Positions 37,843-47,264 of a DNA stretch of 64,000 nt are shown in pieces (the stretch's first letter is position 1; every line of letters starts with the position of its first letter). Location: positions 22,013-86,012 of the forward strand of contig CALKCK010000027.1 of the NCBI GenBank assembly GCA_938083195.1. The letters are read 5' to 3'. The stretch is from an uncultured Pirellulaceae bacterium. GTDB lineage: Bacteria > Planctomycetota > Planctomycetia > Pirellulales > Pirellulaceae. The notes under the pieces are model-generated. The model saw only the letters and a program-made list of their open reading frames with translations. It had not been told where the DNA came from and searched no databases. The position numbers were made by a program, and so were the translations under genes.

Positions 37843-38292
37843 TTAAAACTGTTTTCGGCTGTCGAGGAGAATAGTTACGGGGCCATCATTCACAAGCTCC
37901 ACGGCCATCTCAGCTTGAAAGATACCAGTCTGCACCGGCACACTTAAGAGACGACAGGATTCGATGAATTCCTGATACAAACGTCGCGCCAGCTCTGGCT
38001 TGGCCGCACGCACGAAACTGGGACGTTTGCCCTTTTTCACATTACCGAGGAGTGTGAACTGACTAATGACTAGTAAAGACCCCTGAGTATCCAATAGCGA
38101 ACGATTCATCTTTCGTTCGGCATCTTCGAAAATCCTTAGCCCGGTAATTTTTCCGACCAGATAATCCAGGTCCGCTTTTTCATCACCAACTTCTACTCCG
38201 AGAAAAACAAGCAGTCCACAGTCAATTCGGCCCACCGTTTCACCCTCGACAGCAACCGAGGCCCGAGTTACGCGTTGTACAACCGCACGCAT
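37843..38292 (-). CDS. dtd: D-aminoacyl-tRNA deacylase
   Basis: 149 residues with the DTD motifs: MRAVVQRVTRASVAV at the N-terminus, SQFTLLGNVKKGKRPSF in the middle (Ser-Gln-x-Thr motif) and NDGPVTILLDS near the C-terminus (the Gly-x-Pro motif). It hydrolyses D-amino acids and glycine mischarged on tRNA. It starts 11 bases behind the preceding minus-strand gene (38304) and should be co-transcribed with it. Confidence 0.96.
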   Translation of the reverse strand: MRAVVQRVTRASVAVEGETVGRIDCGLLVFLGVEVGDEKADLDYLVGKITGLRIFEDAERKMNRSLLDTQGSLLVISQFTLLGNVKKGKRPSFVRAAKPELARRLYQEFIESCRLLSVPVQTGIFQAEMAVELVNDGPVTILLDSRKQF

Positions 38293-38303
38293 GAAGGAAC
38301 CCT

Positions 38304-39521
38304 TTACCTCTCGAAGGTTTCATTGCTTTTTTCTGCAGACTGCGACTCACTCGAGAAGCCAAATTTTTTAATTCGAGCGATGTAGTCCTCGGTCACATCC
38401 ACCTTTTCAACGTCAATGTAGTTAGCCCTAAAAGAGCTGTCAGAGAGATTGGTAAGTTCTTGAAATCTGGAAAAGTCGATATTGATCAGTTTCAGTTCCT
38501 TTTTCGCCGATTTACTACCAAGGTTAGAAAACCTTGAAAAACTCATCCGCCTCGGAACATAAGACAATGTCGAATTCACACCAAAGGTAATCTCAACAGA
38601 ATGTGGAAAATGAGACGGCAATGAAGCCCAGGCAGGCTCTTCAGTCGTCAGGGCTTTACCAGTCAATTGGGCGATGGTCTCAGCATTCAAGACTCCCCGA
38701 AGCACCACATCACCATTTGCTTGCTGCTTTTTTTCTTCGAAATCAAAAGCAGCGGATAAATGACGCATGGTGCAAGCGATTCCGCCAGAGGCAACCCACC
38801 CCGTAGGAACCATAGCGCTCGTCGTGTCAGCCATACTTGCTCTTAACTCATCCAAATTCACGAATTCAAGCGAATCCTTTCGGTCGACCAATCCACTATC
38901 GGAAAACTTTTGCAATTTGAAAACAATTTTCCCATCACACAGCTGGTGAATCAAAACGGGGTTGGACTTGTTGGCAAACTCTAGGACTAAACTCGATTTT
39001 TGAGTCCCCTGCCCCATTTGATAATACTTTCCATTGGCCGCTACTTCCTGATCGAAAATCCACCCAGTCATGGAAACATCCACTTCAAAGGGCATCGAAT
39101 GAGCAAGAGAATTGGAAACATCCAACAGAAAACGACGAGCACTTTGGCTCACTTTGGCAAGTTCTCTTCCGGTAACGCTTCCCTTCCGAACCGGGGAAGA
39201 GGTTTCTTCCTGCCGCACCGCTTGTGGGATTTCTTCTTCATAAGTTACCTGGGCGACCTGCGAATTGACCCGGCTTCCTTTGCCTAAACGCTCAGTCAAC
39301 ACCTCGCGTTCCCGATAAACCCGAATTGGCAATGCGATTTCTGGGTCGGTGAGCCGTGGAAGCCGCTGCAGTTCTGCCTGTCCCTGCCCAACGAACTCGA
39401 TGTGAGACTCATTTGAATCCAAAACAACGCCACTTGACTTTGCGGGTCCGGCTAGCTGGGTCAGCCACAAAAGACTTCCGGCTGCTAGCAAAGCGACGGC
39501 AAGGGGTAATTCTTGCTTCAT
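38304..39521 (-). CDS. Exported or membrane-anchored hypothetical protein
   Basis: 405 residues. One N-terminal hydrophobic segment (LAVALLAAGSLLWLTQLAG) is followed by a spacer with short charged repeats and then a beta-rich domain of about 280 residues (for example NGKYYQMGQGTQKSSLVLEF and VLIHQLCDGKIVFKLQ), which suggests a LolA-like or lipid-binding beta sheet. I cannot confirm that. The dtd gene follows 11 bases downstream. A divergent start region with structured leader lies upstream. Confidence 0.75.
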   Translation of the reverse strand: MKQELPLAVALLAAGSLLWLTQLAGPAKSSGVVLDSNESHIEFVGQGQAELQRLPRLTDPEIALPIRVYREREVLTERLGKGSRVNSQVAQVTYEEEIPQAVRQEETSSPVRKGSVTGRELAKVSQSARRFLLDVSNSLAHSMPFEVDVSMTGWIFDQEVAANGKYYQMGQGTQKSSLVLEFANKSNPVLIHQLCDGKIVFKLQKFSDSGLVDRKDSLEFVNLDELRASMADTTSAMVPTGWVASGGIACTMRHLSAAFDFEEKKQQANGDVVLRGVLNAETIAQLTGKALTTEEPAWASLPSHFPHSVEITFGVNSTLSYVPRRMSFSRFSNLGSKSAKKELKLINIDFSRFQELTNLSDSSFRANYIDVEKVDVTEDYIARIKKFGFSSESQSAEKSNETFER

Positions 39522-39784
39522 GAATCGGATATGCGGATTTTTCCAAAGAATTGTGTTGTGACGGGCCGAACTAACATCTACGTAGCCAACCCGCGCAGGA
39601 TTGCGTGCCCGTAAGGGCGGGCATCTTAGGAGGGGCGGACCATAGGGTCTACGGCAGTTTGCTGTTGAAACAGCGAAAACAAAACACTTTTACAACCCAG
39701 ACTTTTGATTGCACGTGCCACGAGGCCCGGGCAGAGTCGGCAAGCCGAGCAGTTTCGGCAAAAAAACCTTTAAGGGGGAATCTG
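39522..39784. promoter_or_regulatory. Structured 5' leader upstream of the surface-protein gene
   Basis: Several short hairpins follow each other in the plus-strand leader: TGCCCG/CGGGCA (39606-39623), GACC/GGTC (39638-39649), GCTGT/ACAGC (39661-39674), then TCGG/CCGA (39737-39748) and GCCGA/TCGGC (39744-39759). The last two share CCGA and exclude each other. An AGGGGG ribosome-binding site (39773-39778) comes 6 bases before the ATG. This is the arrangement of a regulated leader, but no known riboswitch consensus is recognisable. Confidence 0.4.
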
Positions 39785-40903
39785 ATGTACGCACGTTATG
39801 TAACGGGCATCACAATGCTGGCGTTAGCCACTTTGACTACTTCGGCGCTCGCATACCAAGTGCCAGGTGCCCGCACTGGAATTCCGGTAGGGCATAATTT
39901 GCCTCCGGCTCAAATGCTCATGGAGCCAGGCCCCGGCGTCGGCGGTCCCGGCCCAGGCGTTCTCAACCGATCGATGCGAAGCGGTCCAATGCAGAATGCA
40001 AGCTATGGATCTTTTGGGGTGGCAACAACCCAAAACGTACAGGTCCTGTTTGATCAACCTAAAATGATGAAAATCTCTTGGGACGTTTCCGCCGTTGGAA
40101 TGTACGACTCAACACCTTTGGTCGTTCCGGGTCGACAAAATTTTGCTCAAGGTGGCATCTTCCGTCTGAAAGTGACCGAAATTGAAGGTCGCCCTGGGAT
40201 GGAACTCTATCCAACTCTTGAGATTGGCCGAGCGAACACACGAACTGCCGCCTACCTTTCTCACGCTGCAGTTCCCGTTCAACTAACTCAAGAAGATTTC
40301 GACCAAGTCGCAGCAGCTAACTTTGTCACCAAAGTTATCTATGTTCCCGATCCGGAATTTCAAGAGTTAGCACTAGCTGGCGTTGACACCATTGTCAGCA
40401 CTCGCCTCGATCCCGGTGTCGATCCGATTACCGAAGCAGATCGTCGCGGATCCATTCTTGCAATCGTAAGAATGGGTAACAAAGACCTTGAGGTACCTGG
40501 TTCAGACCCAGCTGTTGCAGCTGGCGGTCCAATCATGATGGGTGGCGGAGTTTCAGATTATATCTCTGGAGTTACAGGTCCAAACTACGGAATGCCGATG
40601 ACCGGCACCAACATTGGCTTGCCTGGCCCTCCCCACATTCCTCTTGGTGGGCCTGCAGGACTGCAGCGGTACGACATGTACAACCACACGGCGATGCAAA
40701 TCCCAACGCCAACTCAAAAAGTTGATGTCCACATGCGTCAGCGACCAGGACTTAGCTATCCATCACCGGTGAACAAAGTGCTCATCGATGAAAGAACTAT
40801 TCGACCGTCTCGTATGAACACGCAACCACCAGCAGACATGGTTCGTGGAGTTCTTCCTCCGGACTGCCCTCCAGGGCAACTCGGAAATCGATTCCGTCGC
40901 TAG
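39785..40903 (+). CDS. Exported surface-type protein, paralogue of the 41057 gene
   Basis: 372 residues from ATG 39785, with AGGGGG at 39773-39778 spaced 6 bases away. The signal peptide is YVTGITMLALATLTTSALAYQ. A Gly/Pro/Met-rich N-terminal part is followed by a domain that aligns with the next gene: FRLKVTEIEGRPGMELYPTL, VPVQLTQEDFDQ, VTKVIYVPDPEF, then ADRRGSILAIVRMG. The C-terminus is Pro/Arg-rich. I know no function for this domain. A strong terminator follows at 40921. Confidence 0.82.
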   Translation: MYARYVTGITMLALATLTTSALAYQVPGARTGIPVGHNLPPAQMLMEPGPGVGGPGPGVLNRSMRSGPMQNASYGSFGVATTQNVQVLFDQPKMMKISWDVSAVGMYDSTPLVVPGRQNFAQGGIFRLKVTEIEGRPGMELYPTLEIGRANTRTAAYLSHAAVPVQLTQEDFDQVAAANFVTKVIYVPDPEFQELALAGVDTIVSTRLDPGVDPITEADRRGSILAIVRMGNKDLEVPGSDPAVAAGGPIMMGGGVSDYISGVTGPNYGMPMTGTNIGLPGPPHIPLGGPAGLQRYDMYNHTAMQIPTPTQKVDVHMRQRPGLSYPSPVNKVLIDERTIRPSRMNTQPPADMVRGVLPPDCPPGQLGNRFRR

Positions 40904-40920
40904 TGCTCTTTAGAATTCTC

Positions 40921-40959
40921 ACGAGCCGCGATGGCGAAAGTCATCGCGGCTCGTTTTTT
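40921..40959 (+). terminator. Strong Rho-independent terminator
   Basis: ACGAGCCGCGATG (40921-40933) pairs perfectly with CATCGCGGCTCGT (40942-40954) over an 8-base loop and is followed by a run of Ts to 40959. Confidence 0.95.
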
Positions 40960-41056
40960 GCACTTCGCTTTGGAGTGGCAGAAATAATGAAGGACGACCA
41001 GTCACGTTCCAAATTCGCAGATGGTTTAAACCTGATGTCGAAACTTAACGAGTAAA

Positions 41057-41770
41057 ATGATGAAGCATCCCTTTGCAAATAACCTCATCCTGCTGGCTGT
41101 CATCTCAACTCTTGTGATGAGCACGGCATCTGTATCAGCGCAACAGCGCACCCGACATCACTTGATCGATGGCAACATGGTACCCGGCGCCGCTGCCGAT
41201 CACTATCGTCTTGGCAATCCCGCGCTACGTGGGCACGTTCAACCGGTTCGATTGATTACTCCGAAGGGGACAAACATCGAAGTCGGAACTGGAAATAGCT
41301 TTATACAAACGAATGCTTCAAAAGCTTCTTTGGCCATGCAAATCGGCCCCGTATATCGATTTAAGCTGACAAATGTTCCTCGCTACGAAGGAAAGTCGCT
41401 GTATCCCTCCATTGAACTTCTCAACCGACTTAATCCACCTCAAGGACTCGAGAATGAGTTCCCCGTCGAAGTTGTCTTAACGCAAGAAGATGTCGTCGAC
41501 GCGATGCGGGGCAGCCTCGTAACCAAGGTGATTTATCTAGAAAATCCTGAAAACGCCCTGCCTCAACGGCACATGGCGGATCAGCAACCGACAATCGACA
41601 TCAGTGGTGCCAGAGATCCATTGCGGGAAGCAGAGCGATTGGGGCGTCCAATGGCAATCCTGAGAATTGGCTCACGCATACCTTTGGCGACCGACGAAGT
41701 AAACCTTTTCAACTTTAACGCACCGCTGGCGGCTCAACTGCCCGACCCTACTCCAGATCCTGCGAAATAA
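41057..41770 (+). CDS. Exported protein, smaller paralogue of the 39785 protein
   Basis: 237 residues. The signal peptide (NLILLAVISTLVMSTASVSAQQ) is followed by about 200 residues whose core aligns with the preceding gene: YRFKLTNVPRYEGKSLYPSI, VVLTQEDVVDAMRGSLVTKV, and EAERLGRPMAILRIGSRIP. The order of matching blocks and spacing is the same, so this is a duplicated gene. The function is unknown; both should be periplasmic or surface proteins. Confidence 0.8.
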   Translation: MMKHPFANNLILLAVISTLVMSTASVSAQQRTRHHLIDGNMVPGAAADHYRLGNPALRGHVQPVRLITPKGTNIEVGTGNSFIQTNASKASLAMQIGPVYRFKLTNVPRYEGKSLYPSIELLNRLNPPQGLENEFPVEVVLTQEDVVDAMRGSLVTKVIYLENPENALPQRHMADQQPTIDISGARDPLREAERLGRPMAILRIGSRIPLATDEVNLFNFNAPLAAQLPDPTPDPAK

Positions 41771-41852
41771 GACAAGGGCCGTGCAACCATATGGGATCGT
41801 GATTCTTACTTAATCCGCCCAGCCACAATCGACTCTCAATTCGGAACAAGTA

Positions 41853-43187
41853 ATGACACGAAAACAGAAACATTTCTCCGGATTCCTGGCCAGCATTACA
41901 GTCATTGGAAGTTTAGTTTTCGGCGGTGCTGACTCACACGCACAAGACGGATTCGACCGACTGCTCAAAAGAGCTTCACTTCCCGAAAAACTAAATACTT
42001 CGGTCGAGCCAATCGCCAATAAACTCCCTGTAAAAATGGTCACATCCGATGCCGTTGTGCCTGGGTTATCGGCTGCCACGCGAATCACAGCGGAAATCAA
42101 TCCTACTCTCAAAAACTCCGCGACACTTGTTGCCGCCGAAAATGATCTTCCCCGCTCTGCCCTACTCCACTCGTATCCCAAACCGATTGGATACGGAATG
42201 GTCTATCAAGGCAACAAATCCTTTCAAGAGACTTCAAAATTCGCCACGCCAGAGTTCAATGGATGGAACCCAAAAGCTAATCGGGATGAGTACGTCTTCG
42301 ATGGCAGCGACCGTGGCGTCAAGGTTACCATCGGCGATGATTTGATAATCCAAGGACTTGAAACCGAAGATACCGTTGGACACTTCGAAACGGTGGATGG
42401 CCGTCGATTCGTAACTCCAAGCAACCGTGTCGCAATCTACGCTCCTCGGTTTGGTGCCGTCCGTCGTCTCGATGGCGTCTTCAATGCTCGCCTCCGCCAA
42501 CCCATTGGTTCAATAGAAGAAAAAACACCGATTGCGATGGCCAAGGGCAACAACGAGACAGCGACCTCTAATCAGCACGTTGCATTAGATCAATTTGAAA
42601 ACTCCAAGCGAGCCAGTGAGTTCATCGACCGTACCCGTGGCGTATTGGCTGACAACATCACTCATCTACTCGGCACTCGCAACTCATTCAAAGCATACGA
42701 AAATCTGTCATTGATTCGATTAGGGAAACACTCCAATAGCGAGTCGGCTCGACTAGATCTTGGAATCCAATCGGCCAAGGTTTGGGAAGACAATCTCGGA
42801 CTTCAAATCGCAGTCAGCAACACGGCTCCTGTCACCGTTGATAAAGTAAAATCAGCTCAGCAGTTTGTCCATGTTGAAACGAAAGAAGGCTCAGATATTC
42901 TTCGGGTCACCAAAGTGGCTTCCAAGATTGCAGCCCGGACTGGTGACATCGTTGAATTCACCATTCGATTTGACAATCTCAGCGCTCGAGATCTTGAAGA
43001 GGTCACCATCATTGACAACTTGACCCGCCGACTCGAGTACATCGCTGATTCAGCATCCTCGACCGTTGGTTCTGAATTCTCTCAAGAGAAAAATGACGGC
43101 GGCTCTCTAATGCTTCGTTGGAAATTGTCTGAATCTCTCGCACCTCAAAAAGGCGGGCTCGTTCGGTTCAAGTGCCGAGTCAGGTAG
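41853..43187 (+). CDS. Exported DUF11-domain protein
   Basis: 444 residues. The N-terminal segment ASITVIGSLVFGGADSHAQ is a signal peptide. The last 100 residues match DUF11 (beta-sandwich): RVTKVASKIAARTGDIVEFT, FDNLSARDLEEVTIIDNL, SLAPQKGGLVRFKCRVR. DUF11 repeats are common in surface and adhesin proteins. The central part is unrecognised. It is the third in a row of exported proteins (with the two paralogues) and converges with the esterase gene. Confidence 0.82.
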   Translation: MTRKQKHFSGFLASITVIGSLVFGGADSHAQDGFDRLLKRASLPEKLNTSVEPIANKLPVKMVTSDAVVPGLSAATRITAEINPTLKNSATLVAAENDLPRSALLHSYPKPIGYGMVYQGNKSFQETSKFATPEFNGWNPKANRDEYVFDGSDRGVKVTIGDDLIIQGLETEDTVGHFETVDGRRFVTPSNRVAIYAPRFGAVRRLDGVFNARLRQPIGSIEEKTPIAMAKGNNETATSNQHVALDQFENSKRASEFIDRTRGVLADNITHLLGTRNSFKAYENLSLIRLGKHSNSESARLDLGIQSAKVWEDNLGLQIAVSNTAPVTVDKVKSAQQFVHVETKEGSDILRVTKVASKIAARTGDIVEFTIRFDNLSARDLEEVTIIDNLTRRLEYIADSASSTVGSEFSQEKNDGGSLMLRWKLSESLAPQKGGLVRFKCRVR

Positions 43188-43237
43188 ATCGCGAATTTCG
43201 CTCCGAAATCTCTGCCACAAAACAAGGCCAGCTCAAC

Positions 43238-44203
43238 TCACTTGCCCGCTTTCTCGATTTTTCCTTTGGTTTTTAGATAGCCGAGCGAAACAAGGAAGGC
43301 GTCCATCTCGGCAACCGTTTTATTAAAGTACTCCAAGCCACTTTTCCCAAAATTAAAAAATCCGTGTTGCTGGTTTTCATAACCGATCAACCGACACTCT
43401 CTGTTGTTCGCGTGCATCTTTTCGGTGTAGAACTCAACCGATTGATACGGCACGGTGGTATCCGCTTTTCCGTGAACAATGAACGTCGGCGGCGCTGACG
43501 TCAAATCACCATGATAGGGTGAGATTTTTGAGGGCTCCACCCCTGCCCTTTTAGTAAGACTCGCCAATCGCTCTTCATTCATCTCCGCCTTGCCTGGTAT
43601 TCCCGCCAGTACAACGGCCGGGTTGAAGAGTATCAGTGCATTCGGTCGGCAACTAATTGAGGTCTGACCTTCAGCAGAATCAAATCCAGCCACCGTCGCG
43701 GTCGCCGCTGCCAAATGGCCTCCAGCCGATCCACCACCCGCCGCAATTCTCTCAGGATCGATTCCCAGACGCTCTGAATTCAGACGCACCCAACGAACCG
43801 CTGACTTTGCATCTGCGATGCAATCAACAACTTTTACCGGGTGCCGTGACGAGACACGATAATCGACCACAATTCCAATCATCCCACGACTGCGAAGATA
43901 TTTACAATGCTCTACGAACTGTTTTGGGCTCCCACCTCGCCAACCGCCACCAAAGAAGAAGATCGCTGCAGGTAATTTCTGAGATTCGTTGATCGAGCTT
44001 GGTTTAAAAATCCACGCCTTTAACTCAACCTTACCAACCGTTTTATAAACTTCGACTGTCGCCCCAACAAATTCAGTTTTAGACGGCTCCTTAGCAGACG
44101 GCTCCTTAGCATTTGGTTTCACAATTTCCTGAGCCATCGTCTGGCTAAAACTAAGGCTGATTACGATTGCGATCGCTATGTAAATTTGAAAAGTAATTTT
44201 CAT
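43238..44203 (-). CDS. Exported alpha/beta hydrolase (esterase/lipase type)
   Basis: 321 residues. The signal peptide is IYIAIAIVISLSFSQTMAQ. The oxyanion region FFFGGGWRGGS, the nucleophile elbow GGGSAGGH (Ser159), a Asp in VHGKADTTVPY and the His in QQHGFFNFG complete the alpha/beta hydrolase triad. A short direct repeat (KEPSAKEPS) occurs in the linker after the signal. This type includes acetyl xylan esterases and carboxylesterases. The signal places it in the periplasm or outside the cell. A GAGGG lies before the ATG. Confidence 0.88.
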   Translation of the reverse strand: MKITFQIYIAIAIVISLSFSQTMAQEIVKPNAKEPSAKEPSKTEFVGATVEVYKTVGKVELKAWIFKPSSINESQKLPAAIFFFGGGWRGGSPKQFVEHCKYLRSRGMIGIVVDYRVSSRHPVKVVDCIADAKSAVRWVRLNSERLGIDPERIAAGGGSAGGHLAAATATVAGFDSAEGQTSISCRPNALILFNPAVVLAGIPGKAEMNEERLASLTKRAGVEPSKISPYHGDLTSAPPTFIVHGKADTTVPYQSVEFYTEKMHANNRECRLIGYENQQHGFFNFGKSGLEYFNKTVAEMDAFLVSLGYLKTKGKIEKAGK

Positions 44204-44304
44204 TTCCTATTCCCTCAAAATCCTTCCGCGTGAGCACTTAAAAAGAAACGCCCTCGTTACCATTTTTAAATTCAATACTTGCGAAGAGAAAGCCTAACCA
44301 TTCG

Positions 44305-45327
44305 CTACGGTACAAGCAGAACTTTCCCAATGTTCTTTCGATCCTGAATATAGTGGTGCGCCTCAGCCGCTTCTGAAAACTCGAAGGTAGCGTCCACGCG
44401 TGGTTTAATGTGACCCTCGCGATACAGCTCAAGCAAGTCTTCCATCCAGGACTCAACCCGATCCAACTCACCCCACAATCGTCCTAAATTTACCCCAAAA
44501 ACACCTTTGTTATGATTGATCAATTCGATCGGCGTAAACTTAAACCAAGGCAAATTAGCGACCATTTTAAAGAAAGCAATTCTATTTCTCGACTTGCCAA
44601 CGGCAGCCGAAGAGATGCCAAACATCCCAAGGCGTCCAGTGGCTGCAAGCGAACGATAGCTCTTCTTAAATGACTTTCCACCTACTGCATCAAGGACCAA
44701 TTCAACTCCTGCCCCTCCGGTTATTTCCATCACCTTTTTTTCAAAATCTTCTTTGCGATAGTCAATACAATGGTCAACGCCAATTTGCGTTAGGTATTCA
44801 TGCTTACCCGTAGACGCGGTGCCAATCACCTTAGCGCCGCGATGTTTAGCCAGTTGTATTGCTGCGATTCCAACACCGCCGCCGGCCGAATGAACCAAAA
44901 CCGTCTCCCCTGCCCTGATCCCACCCATGACACAAACCAGTTGGTAGGCCGTGAGATAATTGACCGGCAGCGCCGCACCTTCCAACGCCGTCATTCCGAC
45001 CGGGCGTTGGAAAACTTGCTGCTGGCCAACGCAGATAGATTCGCTGTAACCACCAAAACGAGTTAAACCCAATACGTCTTTTCCAAGCCATTCTGGATCT
45101 ACGTTCTCACCAACTTTGTCTATGCAACCACCAACCTCATACCCCACAACCACGGGCAGCGGAGGTAGATCCTGATAAATCCCCAGCCTACCGGAGATAT
45201 CAGCAAAATTTACGCCAGCCGCTTCGACTTTGATCCGCATCTCATTCGGCTTAGGTTCTGGCAATTCAGTTTCGCGAATCTCCAGAACTTCCGGGAGACC
45301 GGGGCGGGGAATCCAGATTTGACGCAT
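44305..45327 (-). CDS. Zinc-binding dehydrogenase/quinone oxidoreductase family
   Basis: 340 residues of the medium-chain dehydrogenase/reductase family. AAGVNFADISGRLGIYQDLP, LTRFGGYSE, and HSAGGGVGIAAIQLAKHRGAK (NADPH-binding loop) match quinone oxidoreductase-type (QOR) proteins, and the zinc-binding Cys cluster of alcohol dehydrogenases is absent. Such enzymes reduce quinones or enones with NADPH. The substrate is not predictable. Confidence 0.9.
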   Translation of the reverse strand: MRQIWIPRPGLPEVLEIRETELPEPKPNEMRIKVEAAGVNFADISGRLGIYQDLPPLPVVVGYEVGGCIDKVGENVDPEWLGKDVLGLTRFGGYSESICVGQQQVFQRPVGMTALEGAALPVNYLTAYQLVCVMGGIRAGETVLVHSAGGGVGIAAIQLAKHRGAKVIGTASTGKHEYLTQIGVDHCIDYRKEDFEKKVMEITGGAGVELVLDAVGGKSFKKSYRSLAATGRLGMFGISSAAVGKSRNRIAFFKMVANLPWFKFTPIELINHNKGVFGVNLGRLWGELDRVESWMEDLLELYREGHIKPRVDATFEFSEAAEAHHYIQDRKNIGKVLLVP

Positions 45328-45393
45328 GAGATTTACTCTTTCGAAAACTGGATTTTCTAAAGCCAGACAAGATCAACCGGGTCTCAACCAACT

Positions 45394-45783
45394 CTAACTC
45401 AATGGATGACCTGCCGCATGCGACTCAATTAATTCAGCAATTTGCTTGACCGAGGCGTTGAGCGAGACAGCTGCCATTTGAAAATTTGTATGAGACGATA
45501 TCTCCGGCTGTATCTCCAAAAACAATTCATTAGCGTTGCGAAGTTTCTTTAATTTCTTCTTCGCTTGCTTTAAGTATTTCGCGTGATTACCAGCCCGAAG
45601 CGGGCCACCTAATGCCAGCATATAGTCGTAAAGCGTTCGCTGAACATCTCTCAGTTCGTCGTCCTCTTCCGCTTCTTCGCAATGCTTCAGAAAAGCCCTT
45701 ATCATCCAGACATGGCTCAACCAGAGATCAATTTCCCGAACATAGCTGGCATCAAAATCGCCTGAAGCGTCTGGTGAATTCAT
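45394..45783 (-). CDS. Helical hypothetical protein
   Basis: 129 residues, rich in Glu, Lys and Leu, probably all-helical (for example ALGGPLRAGNHAKYLKQAKK). No signal peptide, membrane helix or catalytic motif is visible, and I do not recognise the family. It lies between the internally duplicated membrane protein and the quinone reductase gene, on the same strand. Confidence 0.55.
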   Translation of the reverse strand: MNSPDASGDFDASYVREIDLWLSHVWMIRAFLKHCEEAEEDDELRDVQRTLYDYMLALGGPLRAGNHAKYLKQAKKKLKKLRNANELFLEIQPEISSHTNFQMAAVSLNASVKQIAELIESHAAGHPLS

Positions 45784-45871
45784 CAGTCTAATCCCCCGCT
45801 ATTCCAATCCCACCAAGAAAAAAAATTGAGCATGTTCTCTAAGAACTGAGCACAAACTTCTTTCCAGTTTT

Positions 45872-47095
45872 CTAATTAGTTGCTGCCTTCGGCTTTGCAC
45901 CACGAGGTGCGAATACCAAAACAATAATCGCGCCAACGATGACCATGGCGAGACTGCCAATGAAAAAGAAAGAGACTTCGCCGAGTAGATTTTTCGAAAT
46001 GGTTTCAGTAAGCGTGTTCACCACAGGTGCAAAGCCGAAAACAAGCGGCATGATGAAAATTGGTTTGCCACCAAAATTGAACGCATAGATGATCCCAAGC
46101 GCTCCAACTGCCCCCGCCGCTCCTGCCAGCAATGACCAGAAAACGCCACTAATGTGTTTCCATCCGCCTGGTTCTTCGAAAACTCCAGTGCCCAACAAAA
46201 TCCAGGGTACGATAACAGCGATGGCAAAATAAGCGAGTCCCACACAAAGAAACGGACGTAAGCGACCGCCTCCCATTTTGGCCTGCCCTTTATGCAGTAC
46301 AGGTCCATAGGCTCCCCAACTGACTGCCGTTATTCCAATGCACAAGGCAATGATGAACAAATTAGGCTTGCTTTTTTCGCTGCCCAACGCTGCAGTTATT
46401 TTTTCGACCTCGTCTTTAAACTCTTCGTCTGTCTTCTTAAGAGTATCCTCTTTAGCTGAATCTTCTTTAGCTGAATCCTCGTCTGGTTTGTCAGTTGCCT
46501 CGTCTTGCGATACGGGTTTCTCACTGCTGTCCTGAACGCCGTCCGATTCCTGTCGAAACGATGCCAGTGTGATTGCCGATTTGGAAGTCTCTAATTGTGA
46601 AGTCGGATTTTCCTTCTTCACTTCTTCGGTCGGCTTGAACGTTAACACTCCGGCTGCTCCCACAGCGACGATCAAAATCCCGGCGTAGAAAATCCGAGAA
46701 GCCTGCTTAAAAGTACCCGACATGAACATCGTCACGAATGTGTTGACGATTGGAGCCAAACCAAAAACGAGGGGCATCACGTAGACAGGCTTCCCCTGGA
46801 ACTTAAATGCCAACACAATTCCAAGAGCACCAATTGCGCCAACGGCACCAGCAGTAAATGACCAAAAGATTCCCCCCATCGACCATTGGCCTTTTTCACC
46901 CGTAGTTTTGAGTATCACAATCGGATAGACAACGGCGATCAGAAAGTAGGCAATCCCAACGCACATGAACGGACGCAGACTCGCCTTCCCTTCGCCGCCT
47001 GCCATTTGCCCTTGCCCAATATGTAAAACGGGACCGTAGATTCCCCAACAAAAAATGGTGACCACAACAAAAACCAGAAAGCTAAGACTTTTCAT
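45872..47095 (-). CDS. Internally duplicated multi-spanning membrane protein
   Basis: 407 residues made of two matching halves joined by an acidic linker. Half 1 (about 8-155) contains WGIYGPVLHIGQGQMAGGEG, LRPFMCVGIAYF, GAVGAIGALGIVLAFKFQGK and YVMPLVFGLAPIVNTF; half 2 (about 242-395) contains WGAYGPVLHKGQAKMGGG, LRPFLCVGLAYF, GAAGAVGALGIIYAFNFGGK and FIMPLVFGFAPVVNTL. Each half has five or so membrane helices and resembles half of an EamA/DMT-type transporter. The linker has the repeats KEDSAKEDTLKK. The transport substrate is unknown. Confidence 0.82.
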   Translation of the reverse strand: MKSLSFLVFVVVTIFCWGIYGPVLHIGQGQMAGGEGKASLRPFMCVGIAYFLIAVVYPIVILKTTGEKGQWSMGGIFWSFTAGAVGAIGALGIVLAFKFQGKPVYVMPLVFGLAPIVNTFVTMFMSGTFKQASRIFYAGILIVAVGAAGVLTFKPTEEVKKENPTSQLETSKSAITLASFRQESDGVQDSSEKPVSQDEATDKPDEDSAKEDSAKEDTLKKTDEEFKDEVEKITAALGSEKSKPNLFIIALCIGITAVSWGAYGPVLHKGQAKMGGGRLRPFLCVGLAYFAIAVIVPWILLGTGVFEEPGGWKHISGVFWSLLAGAAGAVGALGIIYAFNFGGKPIFIMPLVFGFAPVVNTLTETISKNLLGEVSFFFIGSLAMVIVGAIIVLVFAPRGAKPKAATN

Positions 47096-47264
47096 AACGC
47101 TACTTCGTTTGGAATCGATTTGAGAAGGCGCTAGTTTACCCCACGTTGTCCGAATGGAAAACTCCGGAACGAAGACCGACTAATAACCTGAAATCACCAG
47201 AATTCGAAAAATTCAAGCAGGATGGACTCGAAAACCCTTTTATTGCTATCCGAACTTGGGTTTT

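Noticed and set aside
39605..39784. N-terminal extension of the surface protein from GTG 39605
   Set aside because: The signal peptide and a strong AGGGGG site mark ATG 39785 as the start.
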